A DNA stretch of 64,000 nt, taken from Psychrobacter sp. M13. Lineage in GTDB: Bacteria; Pseudomonadota; Gammaproteobacteria; Pseudomonadales; Moraxellaceae. Below, in pieces: positions 8,171 through 16,237 of the stretch. The stretch covers positions 1,364,001 to 1,428,000 of the forward strand of contig NZ_CP132194.1 of the NCBI RefSeq assembly GCF_030718935.1. Direction: 5' to 3'. Below the pieces are notes generated by a model. It saw nothing but the letters and a program-made list of their open reading frames with translations. It did not search any database and was not told the origin of the DNA. The translations under genes were made by a program, and so were the position numbers. The first letter of the stretch is position 1; each line of letters opens with the position of its first letter.

Positions 8171-9964
8171 CTAGTAGCTCACCTGATCAGTTAGCAATTG
8201 GGTTGCGACTTTGGCATCGACAGCGCGACTAAACCAATATCCTTGAGCATAGCGACAGCCCATTTGAGCGAGCATATCACGCTGCTCTATAGTCTCAATA
8301 CCCTCAGCAATAGCACTCATATCTAAAGCTGTTGCTAAATCTAAAATAGCTTTTACGATAGCCTGCTGCGTTTTATTATCAACAATACTGTACATAAAGC
8401 TTTTGTCAATTTTGATAAAGTCAAACGGGTACTCTTGCAAGTAGCTTAGGGAGGCGTAGCCTGTACCAAAGTCGTCAAGTGCTAAACAGACGCCTAAGTC
8501 TTTGAGGGCAGTTAGTTGCCGTTTAACCTTTGAGTGACGTAGCATTAAAGAGGATTCAGTGACTTCTATGTGCAACTGAATAGGATCAATAGCGTACTCG
8601 CTAAACAGATGGCTGACAAAGCCAAAAAAATCAGGATGATTAAACTCAGCAGCATCAGCATTGATACTGATATATTGCTCAAATCCTAACATCTTCCACT
8701 CGCTTAGATGCTCAGAAATTTGCTTAGCCAATTGACAAAACAGCTCAAAGGATAGCTTGTGTTTGACAATAGCTTCAATAAATTTAGCAGGCTTAAGCAG
8801 GCCACGGGTAGGGTGTTGCCAGCGTACTAGGGCTTCAAATCCTGTGATTTGCCCTGTTGCTAAAGCGACTTTTGGTTGATAATGCGGAATAAACTGCTGA
8901 TCAGCGATTGCTTTGCGCAATTCTGCTTCTAACAGTAAATCATCTACGCTTAGCTCATTGAGCTCGTCATGATACCAGCTCATATTTACCCCATCATGCT
9001 CTTTGACATAATGCAGCGCTTTTTCCGCTTTAGCTAGTAGACTCGGCAGCTGATTATCATCTTTGGGGTAACGGCTAACGCCAATGGATAGATGCAAATA
9101 AACATAGCTACCCTCAAGAGTATTGTCTGTATCAACGACATCATAAGCAGCTATTGGATCATAAGCTTTCGATACTGTATCACTGTTAGTAGAAGCATTA
9201 TCCGAGGCGTTACTTAATACAAAGGGTTGTTCGCAAATTTGCGTTAATCTATCAAGCTGATACTGAACCATCTGCCCATCACTACACTGAAATACCATAG
9301 CAAAATCATTACTACCAAAATGAGAAAAGCATTTTAAATACTCTAGCTCTTGCGCAGTCACTCGCTTTACAAATTGAGTGATTAAAAGGTTTATCCAGCT
9401 GATCCCTAGAGTATTAGTAAGCGTGCGAAAATTATCGATATCAAAGCGCACAATAACGATCTCGTCGCTACTATTAAGCGATAGCTCGCTGACCTGAGTT
9501 AAAAATAACTTACGATTGGGTAATCCAGAAACCTGATCAAAGTTAATCAAGTGTGTAATTTTTTTTTGATCTTTGACGAGTGTTGAGGTATCACGAATCG
9601 TACCCACATAATAAATCTCACCATCTGCGTCTATTCTGCGACAGCTAATCTGACACTCTATCATTTGACCATAGCGCGTCGCCAATGAAAATTCCTGCTC
9701 ATAAAATCCTGTGCTTTTTAGGAGGTGAATAACACTATTTAAAAGTGTGCGTTCTGACTCAGATAAAAATTCAGCCGCATAAACCCCAATGGTTCGTCCC
9801 AGTAAGAACTCTAAATCATAGCCCATCATTAGCTCATAAGCTGGATTAATGCCTATATAACAAAGATTAGCATCCAAAATGAATATGCCGTCATCAAATT
9901 GCTCACACAATTGCGCAAACAACTGCTGCTTAATAGAGTTTGAGAGTGGGGATATAGTACTCAT
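8171..9964 (-). CDS. PAS-GGDEF-EAL protein, predicted cyclic-di-GMP phosphodiesterase with degenerate GGDEF
   Basis: The 597-residue protein has no membrane segment. Domain order is a PAS sensor (about 16-125), GGDEF-like domain (about 137-330) and EAL domain (about 345-590). The GGDEF signature reads GSNDF (217-221) and should not support diguanylate synthesis. An Asn/Ser/Asp-rich loop (about 251-285) is also inserted. The EAL domain keeps its catalytic set: EAL at 377-379, Asn435, Glu470 in EVTE, DDFGTG at 497-502, Lys521 in KIDKSF, and AEGIET near 553-558. It should therefore hydrolyse c-di-GMP, with the PAS and GGDEF-like parts regulatory. The ligand is unknown. Confidence 0.92.
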   Translation of the reverse strand: MSTISPLSNSIKQQLFAQLCEQFDDGIFILDANLCYIGINPAYELMMGYDLEFLLGRTIGVYAAEFLSESERTLLNSVIHLLKSTGFYEQEFSLATRYGQMIECQISCRRIDADGEIYYVGTIRDTSTLVKDQKKITHLINFDQVSGLPNRKLFLTQVSELSLNSSDEIVIVRFDIDNFRTLTNTLGISWINLLITQFVKRVTAQELEYLKCFSHFGSNDFAMVFQCSDGQMVQYQLDRLTQICEQPFVLSNASDNASTNSDTVSKAYDPIAAYDVVDTDNTLEGSYVYLHLSIGVSRYPKDDNQLPSLLAKAEKALHYVKEHDGVNMSWYHDELNELSVDDLLLEAELRKAIADQQFIPHYQPKVALATGQITGFEALVRWQHPTRGLLKPAKFIEAIVKHKLSFELFCQLAKQISEHLSEWKMLGFEQYISINADAAEFNHPDFFGFVSHLFSEYAIDPIQLHIEVTESSLMLRHSKVKRQLTALKDLGVCLALDDFGTGYASLSYLQEYPFDFIKIDKSFMYSIVDNKTQQAIVKAILDLATALDMSAIAEGIETIEQRDMLAQMGCRYAQGYWFSRAVDAKVATQLLTDQVSY

Positions 9965-10234
9965 AATCTAAGCTCACAAAATGAGTGTAAAATAATTTGA
10001 CCAATTAGACCACATTTTGAACATTAAATACAGACAAAAGTTTAATTAGTTCTTAATGGATGCTAAGTAAAACAGACAGGCACTCTGGTATCGCGTGACT
10101 AGTACAGATGTTATGGCTTACTACCTACGCTGACAGAGACTACAAAACCTAGGTTCTCATAATAATCATACCCCTCAAGTGGTTGTGTGTCTAAAATAAA
10201 TGAACTATATATGTTGACCCTAAAGTATTGGTTA

Positions 10235-11179
10235 TCAATAATGGCTAAGCGCGTGCAAAGTAGCCAATGCAACCACAGGTGCAGTCTCTGTGCGCAGGAC
10301 ACGATTACCGATTTGCCAAGGTAAAAAGTTAACTTGCTCGGCTTGCTGGCATTCAGCTGGACTCAATCCGCCCTCAGGCCCAATCAGTAACTCAATATAG
10401 GGTAATGGTTGTGTGAGTACTGATGTGAGTACTGAGCTAAGAGTCGCAGGCGCGCGCGGTTGATCCGCTGATGGTACGCTGAGCATCAGCCTAATATCCG
10501 CTTTGTGACCTAATATTTGATAATAACTATCTTGACTGAGTTTTGCGACAATAACGCTCACTGACACGGCTTTATCAGTCGACATCGCTTTATTGTTTGA
10601 GTCATCATTTAGCTCAATACTGTCATTTATTTCAGCGTTTAATTCAGTATCAGGATTTTGCAACCATTGACTGATAGCGATAGGCGCAAGTATAAGGGGC
10701 GGCCGATTAAGTCCACACTGCTCACAAGCGGCAATGGCGATCTGTTGCCAGTGGGCAAGCTTTTTGTCAACCTGCGCAGGCTTTAGCGTGACTTCACCAT
10801 GATGACTGGTCAATAGTTGAACAGCGGTAACGCCAAGCTCGGTGGCCTTTTGAATAGCATAATCCATACGCTCGCCGCGACTCATTACTAGCGCTATTTT
10901 GCTAATAATAGGTGCTGTATGATCGTCAGCGTCATGAGCTAATACAGTAGCGGTTGCTTGTTTTTTACTGATAGTTGCCAGCTCAACCAAGTACTCACCA
11001 CCGAACCCGTCGAACAAAACACCTTGATCACCACTATTAGCTCGCAATACACGACACCAGTGATGAGTGATGCTCTCTGTCAAAGTCAGGGTAGTGCCCA
11101 TAGCGAAAGTACTCAAGGCTGCAAAGTCGCACTCGCCATCTTTATTAACGTCAGTAGCTGCATAAAAAAAACGTCGCAC
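10235..11179 (-). CDS. rsmE: 16S rRNA (uracil-1498-N3)-methyltransferase
   Basis: RsmE methylates U1498 of 16S rRNA using S-adenosylmethionine, through a SPOUT knot. Recognisable blocks are the N-terminal HHWCRVLRAN, the central KATELGV and AIAACEQCGLNRPP, and the C-terminal knot LLIGPEGGLSPAE followed by RVLRTETAPVVALATLHAL. At 314 residues it is longer than typical RsmE (about 240). The excess is a hydrophilic insertion of about 40 residues after ISQWLQ that looks like a disordered loop. The start is GTG (VRRFFYA), with AGGA upstream and good agreement with the family N-terminus. Its product draws on the same SAM/SAH pool as the ahcY-metF operon upstream. Confidence 0.93.
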   Translation of the reverse strand: MRRFFYAATDVNKDGECDFAALSTFAMGTTLTLTESITHHWCRVLRANSGDQGVLFDGFGGEYLVELATISKKQATATVLAHDADDHTAPIISKIALVMSRGERMDYAIQKATELGVTAVQLLTSHHGEVTLKPAQVDKKLAHWQQIAIAACEQCGLNRPPLILAPIAISQWLQNPDTELNAEINDSIELNDDSNNKAMSTDKAVSVSVIVAKLSQDSYYQILGHKADIRLMLSVPSADQPRAPATLSSVLTSVLTQPLPYIELLIGPEGGLSPAECQQAEQVNFLPWQIGNRVLRTETAPVVALATLHALSHY

Positions 11180-11294
11180 GTTATCTTATTCCTATTATTT
11201 ATGTTATTTGAATATATAACAAAATATACGATAATTATGATAAACACAATAATCAGTATTCTATAAAGTTATCATTATGGGTTTGAAGAGCCAT

Positions 11295-11325
11295 AAAAAA
11301 ACTGGCGCTCCTAGGAGGACCAGTC
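11295..11325 (-). terminator. Intrinsic terminator of the ahcY-metF operon
   Basis: ACTGG...CCAGT encloses CTCCTAGGAG, with six or seven A on the + strand immediately left, giving the U-tract on the minus transcript. It lies about 40 bases beyond the metF stop. Confidence 0.8.
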
Positions 11326-11366
11326 TTTGATAGCGACAAAAGTTTTATAGCTTGAACGTCTAATGC

Positions 11367-12227
11367 TTATACGAGTAACTCAGGCACTAGTCCTAAAGAC
11401 TCAACTAAGCGCTTGTTAGGATTGACTTTGTTCATGCTATAAAAGTGCATGGCAGGCACACCTTCAGATATCAAACGCTCACACAAACGATGGACTACCT
11501 CAAAGCCAAACTCGCGAATAGCCGTGCGGTCATCGCCAAAATCAGCAAGCTGCTTGCGTATATAACGCGGTATATCAGCACCACAGCTATCGGCAAAGCG
11601 CATTAAATTGCTAGAGTTAGTAATGGGCATAATACCAGCAACCAATGGCTGTGTGTCCATATCGATACCACGTTGCTCTAAGGCATCACGCAAATATAAG
11701 TAGCTATCCGCATTATAAAAGAACTGAGTAATAGCAGCATTAGCGCCAGCCTTGTACTTATTAACTAGATTCTCAATATCGAACAAAAAGCTTTTGGCTT
11801 GCGGATGCATCTCAGGGTAGGCAGCGACTTCGATATGGAAATGATCTCCTGAATGCTCACGAATGAACTTGACCAAATCTAGGGCAAAAGGTAGCTGACC
11901 CATACCCACTTGACCTGAGGGCAAATCGCCACGCAACGCAACCAATCGATCAATGCCTAAGCTTTTATAGAGTTCTAATAGCTCGGCAACCTCGTGTTTA
12001 TCATCGCCAATACAGGAGATGTGCGGCGCCACAGGAGTCGTGCCACGCGCACACAACTCCTTGACGATCTTTAGCGTACGACTACGAGTAGAGCCGCCAG
12101 CGCCATAAGTGACTGAAAAGTACCCTGGTGCTAGCTTGTTTAGCTCATCGTAAGTGCCAAGCAGCTTTTCATGGCCAACTTCCGACTTTGCAGGAAAAAA
12201 TTCAAAAGAGAAAGCAGGCTTACTCAC
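11367..12227 (-). CDS. metF: 5,10-methylenetetrahydrofolate reductase
   Basis: MetF reduces methylene-THF to 5-methyl-THF, the methyl donor for methionine synthesis. The 286-residue product has the family's FSFEFFPAKSE start with the conserved Glu, a TIM-barrel with YGAGGSTRSRT, HISCIGD, LVALRGDLP and AAITQFFYNAD, and the C-terminal HFYSMN. The start is fixed at GTG 12227 because AAGGAG (12235-12240) lies seven bases upstream; the frame also extends to a TTG at 12254, which has no ribosome site. It lies about 47 bases after ahcY on the same strand, forming an operon for methyl-cycle recycling under the riboswitch at 13773-13869. Confidence 0.96.
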   Translation of the reverse strand: MSKPAFSFEFFPAKSEVGHEKLLGTYDELNKLAPGYFSVTYGAGGSTRSRTLKIVKELCARGTTPVAPHISCIGDDKHEVAELLELYKSLGIDRLVALRGDLPSGQVGMGQLPFALDLVKFIREHSGDHFHIEVAAYPEMHPQAKSFLFDIENLVNKYKAGANAAITQFFYNADSYLYLRDALEQRGIDMDTQPLVAGIMPITNSSNLMRFADSCGADIPRYIRKQLADFGDDRTAIREFGFEVVHRLCERLISEGVPAMHFYSMNKVNPNKRLVESLGLVPELLV

Positions 12228-12274
12228 AGTCGCGCTCCTTGTTATTAATACCAACAGTTAAATAAGCATTCATA

Positions 12275-13702
12275 TTAGTATTTATAAGCTTCAGGTTTGA
12301 ACGGACCTTCAACAGGCACACCTAAGTATTCAGCTTGCTTAGTGGTGAGCTTAGTCAGCGTACCGTTGAAGCCGGCAACCATAGCGGCAGCAACTTCTTC
12401 ATCAAGCTTCTTCGGTAGTACTCTGACGTATAAGTTGTCAAAACGCTCATCGACGGGTAGCTGAGCGAATTTTTCTTCGAACAGATACATCTGCGCTAGT
12501 ACTTGGTTAGCGAATGAGCCGTCCATCACGCGTGATGGGTGACCCGTTGCATTACCTAAATTGACTAGACGACCTTCAGCAAGCAGAATGAGATAATCAT
12601 TAACATCTTCTGAGCGGAAGATTTGATGCACTTGTGGCTTAACTTCTTCCCAGCGCCAGTTGTCACGCATGAATTGGGTATCGATTTCGGTATCGAAATG
12701 ACCGATGTTGCAGACCACAGCGCCAGGCTTTAGAGCCGCTAGCATGTGTTTGTCACACACATGGTAGTTACCCGTTGTAGTAACAATCATGTCCGTATCT
12801 TCTAGCAGACGGGTATTGATGCCTTCAGCACCGCCAGTGTTATCGCCATCGATATAGGGTGATAATACTTCATAGCCATCCATACAAGCCTGCATCGCAC
12901 AGATAGGATCGACTTCTGATACGCGTACGATCATGCCTTCTTGACGTAAGCTCTGGGCTGAACCTTTACCAACATCACCATAACCGATCACTAAAGCGCG
13001 ACGACCAGCGAGGAACATATCCGTACCGCGTTTGATCGCATCATTTAAGCTATGACGGCAGCCGTATTTGTTGTCGTTTTTAGACTTAGTAACCGCATCG
13101 TTGACGTTGATAGCAGGTACTTTTAGCGTGCCTTGATTCAACATCTCGATTAAACGATGTACACCAGTGGTAGTCTCTTCAGAGATACCATGAATGATAT
13201 CCAGCATTTGCGGATACTCGTTATGAATAAGTGCCGTTAAATCACCGCCATCATCTAGGATTAAGTTGGCATCCCAAAGTTGACCTGACTCTTCACCGCC
13301 TACAAAGATTTGCTGACGTAAGCACCATTCGTACTCCGCGTCCGTCTCACCCTTCCAAGCGAATACGGGCGTGCCAGCAGCAGCGACAGCAGCAGCAGCA
13401 TGGTCTTGGGTTGAGAAAATATTGCATGAAGTCCAGCGCACTTCGGCCCCAAGCGCGATTAGCGTCTCGATAAGCACAGCAGTTTGGATAGTCATGTGAA
13501 TACAGCCGACGATCTTCGCGCCCTGTAATGGCTGATCGGCTTCGTAGCGACGACGCAAACCCATTAGGGCTGGCATTTCGGCTTCAGCAAGAGTGATTTC
13601 GCGGCGACCATATTCTGCTAAGCTAATGTCAGCAACTTTATAATCAGTGAAAGTGGGGTCGATCGTATGGACAGATGGGATATTAGACACTGCGTCCATC
13701 AT
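12275..13702 (-). CDS. ahcY: S-adenosylhomocysteine hydrolase
   Basis: AhcY splits S-adenosylhomocysteine into adenosine and homocysteine, removing the product inhibitor of methyltransferases. The 475-residue protein shows [15 protein letters not shown] from 67, [12 protein letters not shown] from 94, [12 protein letters not shown] near 212-223, and the NAD-binding GYGDVGKG at 240-247. It ends in EAYKY, the tail that reaches the partner's NAD site. Two ATGs stand in tandem (13702 and 13699). AGGAG (13706-13710) is only three bases from the first and six from the second, so the second may be the true start. It is followed by metF and preceded by a probable SAH riboswitch. Confidence 0.97.
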   Translation of the reverse strand: MMDAVSNIPSVHTIDPTFTDYKVADISLAEYGRREITLAEAEMPALMGLRRRYEADQPLQGAKIVGCIHMTIQTAVLIETLIALGAEVRWTSCNIFSTQDHAAAAVAAAGTPVFAWKGETDAEYEWCLRQQIFVGGEESGQLWDANLILDDGGDLTALIHNEYPQMLDIIHGISEETTTGVHRLIEMLNQGTLKVPAINVNDAVTKSKNDNKYGCRHSLNDAIKRGTDMFLAGRRALVIGYGDVGKGSAQSLRQEGMIVRVSEVDPICAMQACMDGYEVLSPYIDGDNTGGAEGINTRLLEDTDMIVTTTGNYHVCDKHMLAALKPGAVVCNIGHFDTEIDTQFMRDNWRWEEVKPQVHQIFRSEDVNDYLILLAEGRLVNLGNATGHPSRVMDGSFANQVLAQMYLFEEKFAQLPVDERFDNLYVRVLPKKLDEEVAAAMVAGFNGTLTKLTTKQAEYLGVPVEGPFKPEAYKY

Positions 13703-13772
13703 ATGCTCCTATTGTTAATAGATGTATGATAAAAAGCAGGTGCCGTTATTTGCGCTGTAAGCGACCAAAAAT

Positions 13773-13869
13773 AGGACGTTCGACAGTTAACCGAGCCTAA
13801 CACAACCTATGATTTGCATGATTTTAGCTCTCAATGCAATATTCGTGGTCATGGTGCAACACCTCTCGG
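13773..13869 (-). promoter_or_regulatory. Probable S-adenosylhomocysteine (SAH) riboswitch upstream of ahcY-metF
   Basis: On the minus strand the leader contains CCGAGAGGTGTTGCACC and, further on, AGGCTCGG. This follows the known SAH riboswitch pattern CCGAGGAGCGCTGCAAC ... AGGCTCGG, with differences mainly at positions expected to covary. P1 is CCGAG/CTCGG. The pseudoknot pairing AGGTGTT with downstream AACGTCCT forms with one bulged U. The interior carries an extended stem (ACC-ATGA/TCAT-A-GGT and TTGCAT/ATGCAA). SAH riboswitches are known to switch on ahcY and metH genes, so the location just upstream of ahcY fits. The consensus comparison is from memory. Confidence 0.8.
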
Positions 13870-13910
13870 AGGACACTATTGTAATAGATGAGCGTTAATT
13901 TGTCACCCAT

Positions 13911-13935
13911 AAAAAAGACCATCAATCGATGGTCT
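13911..13935 (-). terminator. Intrinsic terminator of the TonB-dependent receptor gene
   Basis: AGACCATC/GATGGTCT has a four-base loop, followed on the minus transcript by a U-tract from the + strand AAAAAA at 13911-13916. It lies 25 bases beyond the receptor stop codon. Confidence 0.85.
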
Positions 13936-13959
13936 CTTGTAACAATAGAGCAAACAACT

Positions 13960-15864
13960 TTAGTACCAGTTATAGGTTAAAGAGGTAAAGAAGTTAGTGC
14001 CGTCAGTATTGTAGTTTGGCGCGGTTACATACTTTTCGTTAGTGATATTATTTAATCTTGCAGTCATCGATAAGTTATCTGTAAGTTGATAATTTCCACT
14101 AATATTAAGCAGACCATAGCTATCAACAAGTTGTGAATCAGCATTAGAAATACTGTAATAATAATCATCTACGTATTGGTATTCAGCGCGAATGTCTAGA
14201 CTTGGTAAGCGATAACCAATATAAACTAACCCTTTATGTTCAGGACGGATAGGTAAAAAATTACCATCATTAGCGCCACCGCTATTATCTTTGGCTTTTT
14301 GATAGTCATAGCTACCACCGAATAAATAGCTATCAATTTCCCAATCCGATGTCAGTGTTAGCCCTTTTATTTTTGCTTCTTCAATATTTTGGCTATTGCC
14401 GCCAATATAGTTATTATCATCATCGTATCGAGCTACAAAATTAATCAGATCATCAACTTTATTTTGATAGCCTGTCAATCGAGTGCTTTGCATTAAAGTA
14501 TCATACTCAATAAAAGCCTCATAATTATCACTGGTTTCAGCTTTTAAATCAATATTACTTTCAGTCCCAGAATAAATATCATAAAAGCTAGGAGCACGGA
14601 AACCTTTAGCATAGCTAGCACCGATACGAAAATTAGTATTGAAGTTATAAGCACCACCTAAGTTATATGTAGTCTCGTTTCCATATTGTGAATTATCATC
14701 AAAACGTAAATTAGCCTGCGCATCAAATTGATTATTGGCCAATACATAACCTAAGAAGGCGCTTTTTACATCGCGATCATTGGCATCATCATATACAGTA
14801 GATTCAAGATCCTGTTTTAAGTATTCAAGTCCATATATACCTTGCCCAACGGGTAGCTGGTGTTGTCCTAACAAGCTGACTTGATCTTGCTTGCTATCAT
14901 AAACACTACTAAAGTTGCTTTTAGTGTTTATGCTATCCATAGCATAGCCGTATTGTAGCTTTATTGAAGAGCTTGGCAGGTAACGCCAGTCAATAAATAC
15001 TTGAGCTGCACCATTTTCCTGATCTGTGTAGGCATCTTGAGCACCTGAATCAAATTCAGAGGTCGACTTGCTATATAAGGCACTAGCGCCTGCAAGCCAT
15101 TGCTCATTAATGCGTTGATTGAGAGCAATACTAAAGTTATTGCTCTCGAAACCGTCATCGTCTTCATTGTAATTAAAAGTATTTGTTGGTAGTGTTGCGT
15201 TTATGCCATTCGTTTCATTATGGCTGGCTGACAAGCTCAAAGATGTGCCATTAGTATTGGCAAGCTGAGCGCTAGCACCATAAAGGTATTGAGCATTTGA
15301 GCCAATACCAGCTGTAACAGAAAAGTTACTTCTGTCTACATTATTGCCTTTAGTAAATACTTGAATAACGCCGCCCATAGCATCAGCGCCATAAATGCTT
15401 GAACCTGAGGCTCCGTATAATATTTCAATACGCTCAATTTGATCAGCAGGTAATAAATTGAGCGTTGCGCTACCATCATTTAATGAGCTATAACGAATAC
15501 CATCAATAAGGACTAAAATTTGCTTACCGTCATAGCCGCGCATATAAAAATTACTTTTTTTATCCATACCTCCGTTGCCATAGTAACTAAACCCTGGCTG
15601 GCGCTTTAAAACTTCTATTACACTTTGACCTTGAAATTGTTGCAGCTCTTCACTGTTAATGACACGCGTTTGCGCAATCGTATTGCTAATTTTGGTCGGT
15701 GTGCGCGTAGCGGTAACGACGATTTCATCAAGCTCAACCTGTGGCAGGCCATCATCACCAACAGCTATCAAATCAATCGTTGCTGCTGTAGCATTCATAG
15801 CAGAGACGCTAAGCGCACCTAAAATACACAATCTTAAGTAAGTGTTGAAAGATGACAAAACCAT
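13960..15864 (-). CDS. TonB-dependent outer-membrane receptor (BtuB-like)
   Basis: This is an outer-membrane barrel importing a scarce ligand with TonB energy. After a signal peptide (LGALSVSAMNATAA) there is a TonB box-like DEIVVTATRTP, a plug domain with RQPGFSYYGNGG, FYMRGYDGKQILVLIDGIR and IERIEILYGASGSSIYGADAMGGVI, then a long Tyr/Asn/Asp-rich barrel ending in an aromatic residue (LTYNWY). The plug resembles BtuB and related receptors. However, I see no cobalamin riboswitch upstream, and a weak Fur-like site lies about 300 bases upstream, so vitamin B12 is not assured; iron-chelate uptake is the alternative. The start is placed at ATG 15864 rather than TTG 15876. Confidence 0.85.
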   Translation of the reverse strand: MVLSSFNTYLRLCILGALSVSAMNATAATIDLIAVGDDGLPQVELDEIVVTATRTPTKISNTIAQTRVINSEELQQFQGQSVIEVLKRQPGFSYYGNGGMDKKSNFYMRGYDGKQILVLIDGIRYSSLNDGSATLNLLPADQIERIEILYGASGSSIYGADAMGGVIQVFTKGNNVDRSNFSVTAGIGSNAQYLYGASAQLANTNGTSLSLSASHNETNGINATLPTNTFNYNEDDDGFESNNFSIALNQRINEQWLAGASALYSKSTSEFDSGAQDAYTDQENGAAQVFIDWRYLPSSSIKLQYGYAMDSINTKSNFSSVYDSKQDQVSLLGQHQLPVGQGIYGLEYLKQDLESTVYDDANDRDVKSAFLGYVLANNQFDAQANLRFDDNSQYGNETTYNLGGAYNFNTNFRIGASYAKGFRAPSFYDIYSGTESNIDLKAETSDNYEAFIEYDTLMQSTRLTGYQNKVDDLINFVARYDDDNNYIGGNSQNIEEAKIKGLTLTSDWEIDSYLFGGSYDYQKAKDNSGGANDGNFLPIRPEHKGLVYIGYRLPSLDIRAEYQYVDDYYYSISNADSQLVDSYGLLNISGNYQLTDNLSMTARLNNITNEKYVTAPNYNTDGTNFFTSLTYNWY

Positions 15865-16002
15865 AAGGGATTCCAAAAAATAGAGTTAAAAGTAGCGTTA
15901 AGATGGCTAGTTATAAAGACAACTTTACAAAAGATAGCAATTAAGCAAAACTGCGTTCATTATCTACAAAACGAGGATAGATATAAACCACTTTTAACCT
16001 AA

Positions 16003-16013
16003 TGAATATTCAT
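16003..16013. promoter_or_regulatory. TGAATATTCAT motif, copy 1 (candidate operator)
   Basis: A near-palindromic 11-mer is exactly repeated at 16076-16086, 73 bases away, in the divergent intergenic region between the TonB receptor and the MscS-type gene. I do not recognise a specific regulator. Chance occurrence in AT-rich DNA is possible. Confidence 0.3.
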
Positions 16014-16075
16014 CAGATGATGAGAAAATTTCATGATAGAGGATTAAGTACTATGAATTTTAAAAAAGAAGGTTT

Positions 16076-16086
16076 TGAATATTCAT
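16076..16086. promoter_or_regulatory. TGAATATTCAT motif, copy 2 (candidate operator)
   Basis: This is the second exact copy of the 11-mer at 16003-16013, 73 bases downstream of the first and about 210 bases upstream of the receptor start. A spacing of about seven helical turns would place both copies on one DNA face. Confidence 0.3.
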
Positions 16087-16154
16087 TTATAGGTCTAAAT
16101 CTTGCAGTTTATGCTAACTGTTTATGATAAAAAGCCACAATCAAAATCATTACT

Positions 16155-16173
16155 GTTATAAATAATTGTTATC
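16155..16173. promoter_or_regulatory. Weak Fur-box-like sequence
   Basis: GATAACAATTATTTATAAC on the minus strand agrees with the classical 19-bp Fur consensus at 12 positions by my count. It lies between the divergent TonB receptor (about 290 bases away) and the MscS-type gene (65 bases away). The AT-rich context makes chance matches likely. Confidence 0.3.
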
Positions 16174-16237
16174 ATAGCGCCTAGTTTTGTCATTAGCCCT
16201 ATAATTTTGTCTAATCTGTTAAGTTAAGAGGTTTGTC

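Noticed and set aside
10111..10302. 63-codon minus-strand frame overlapping the end of rsmE
   Set aside because: It overlaps the well-supported rsmE C-terminus in another frame.
15865..16154. Cobalamin riboswitch upstream of the BtuB-like receptor
   Set aside because: I looked for the conserved GCCACTG-type core and the long paired leader and did not find them; the region is AT-rich without such structure.
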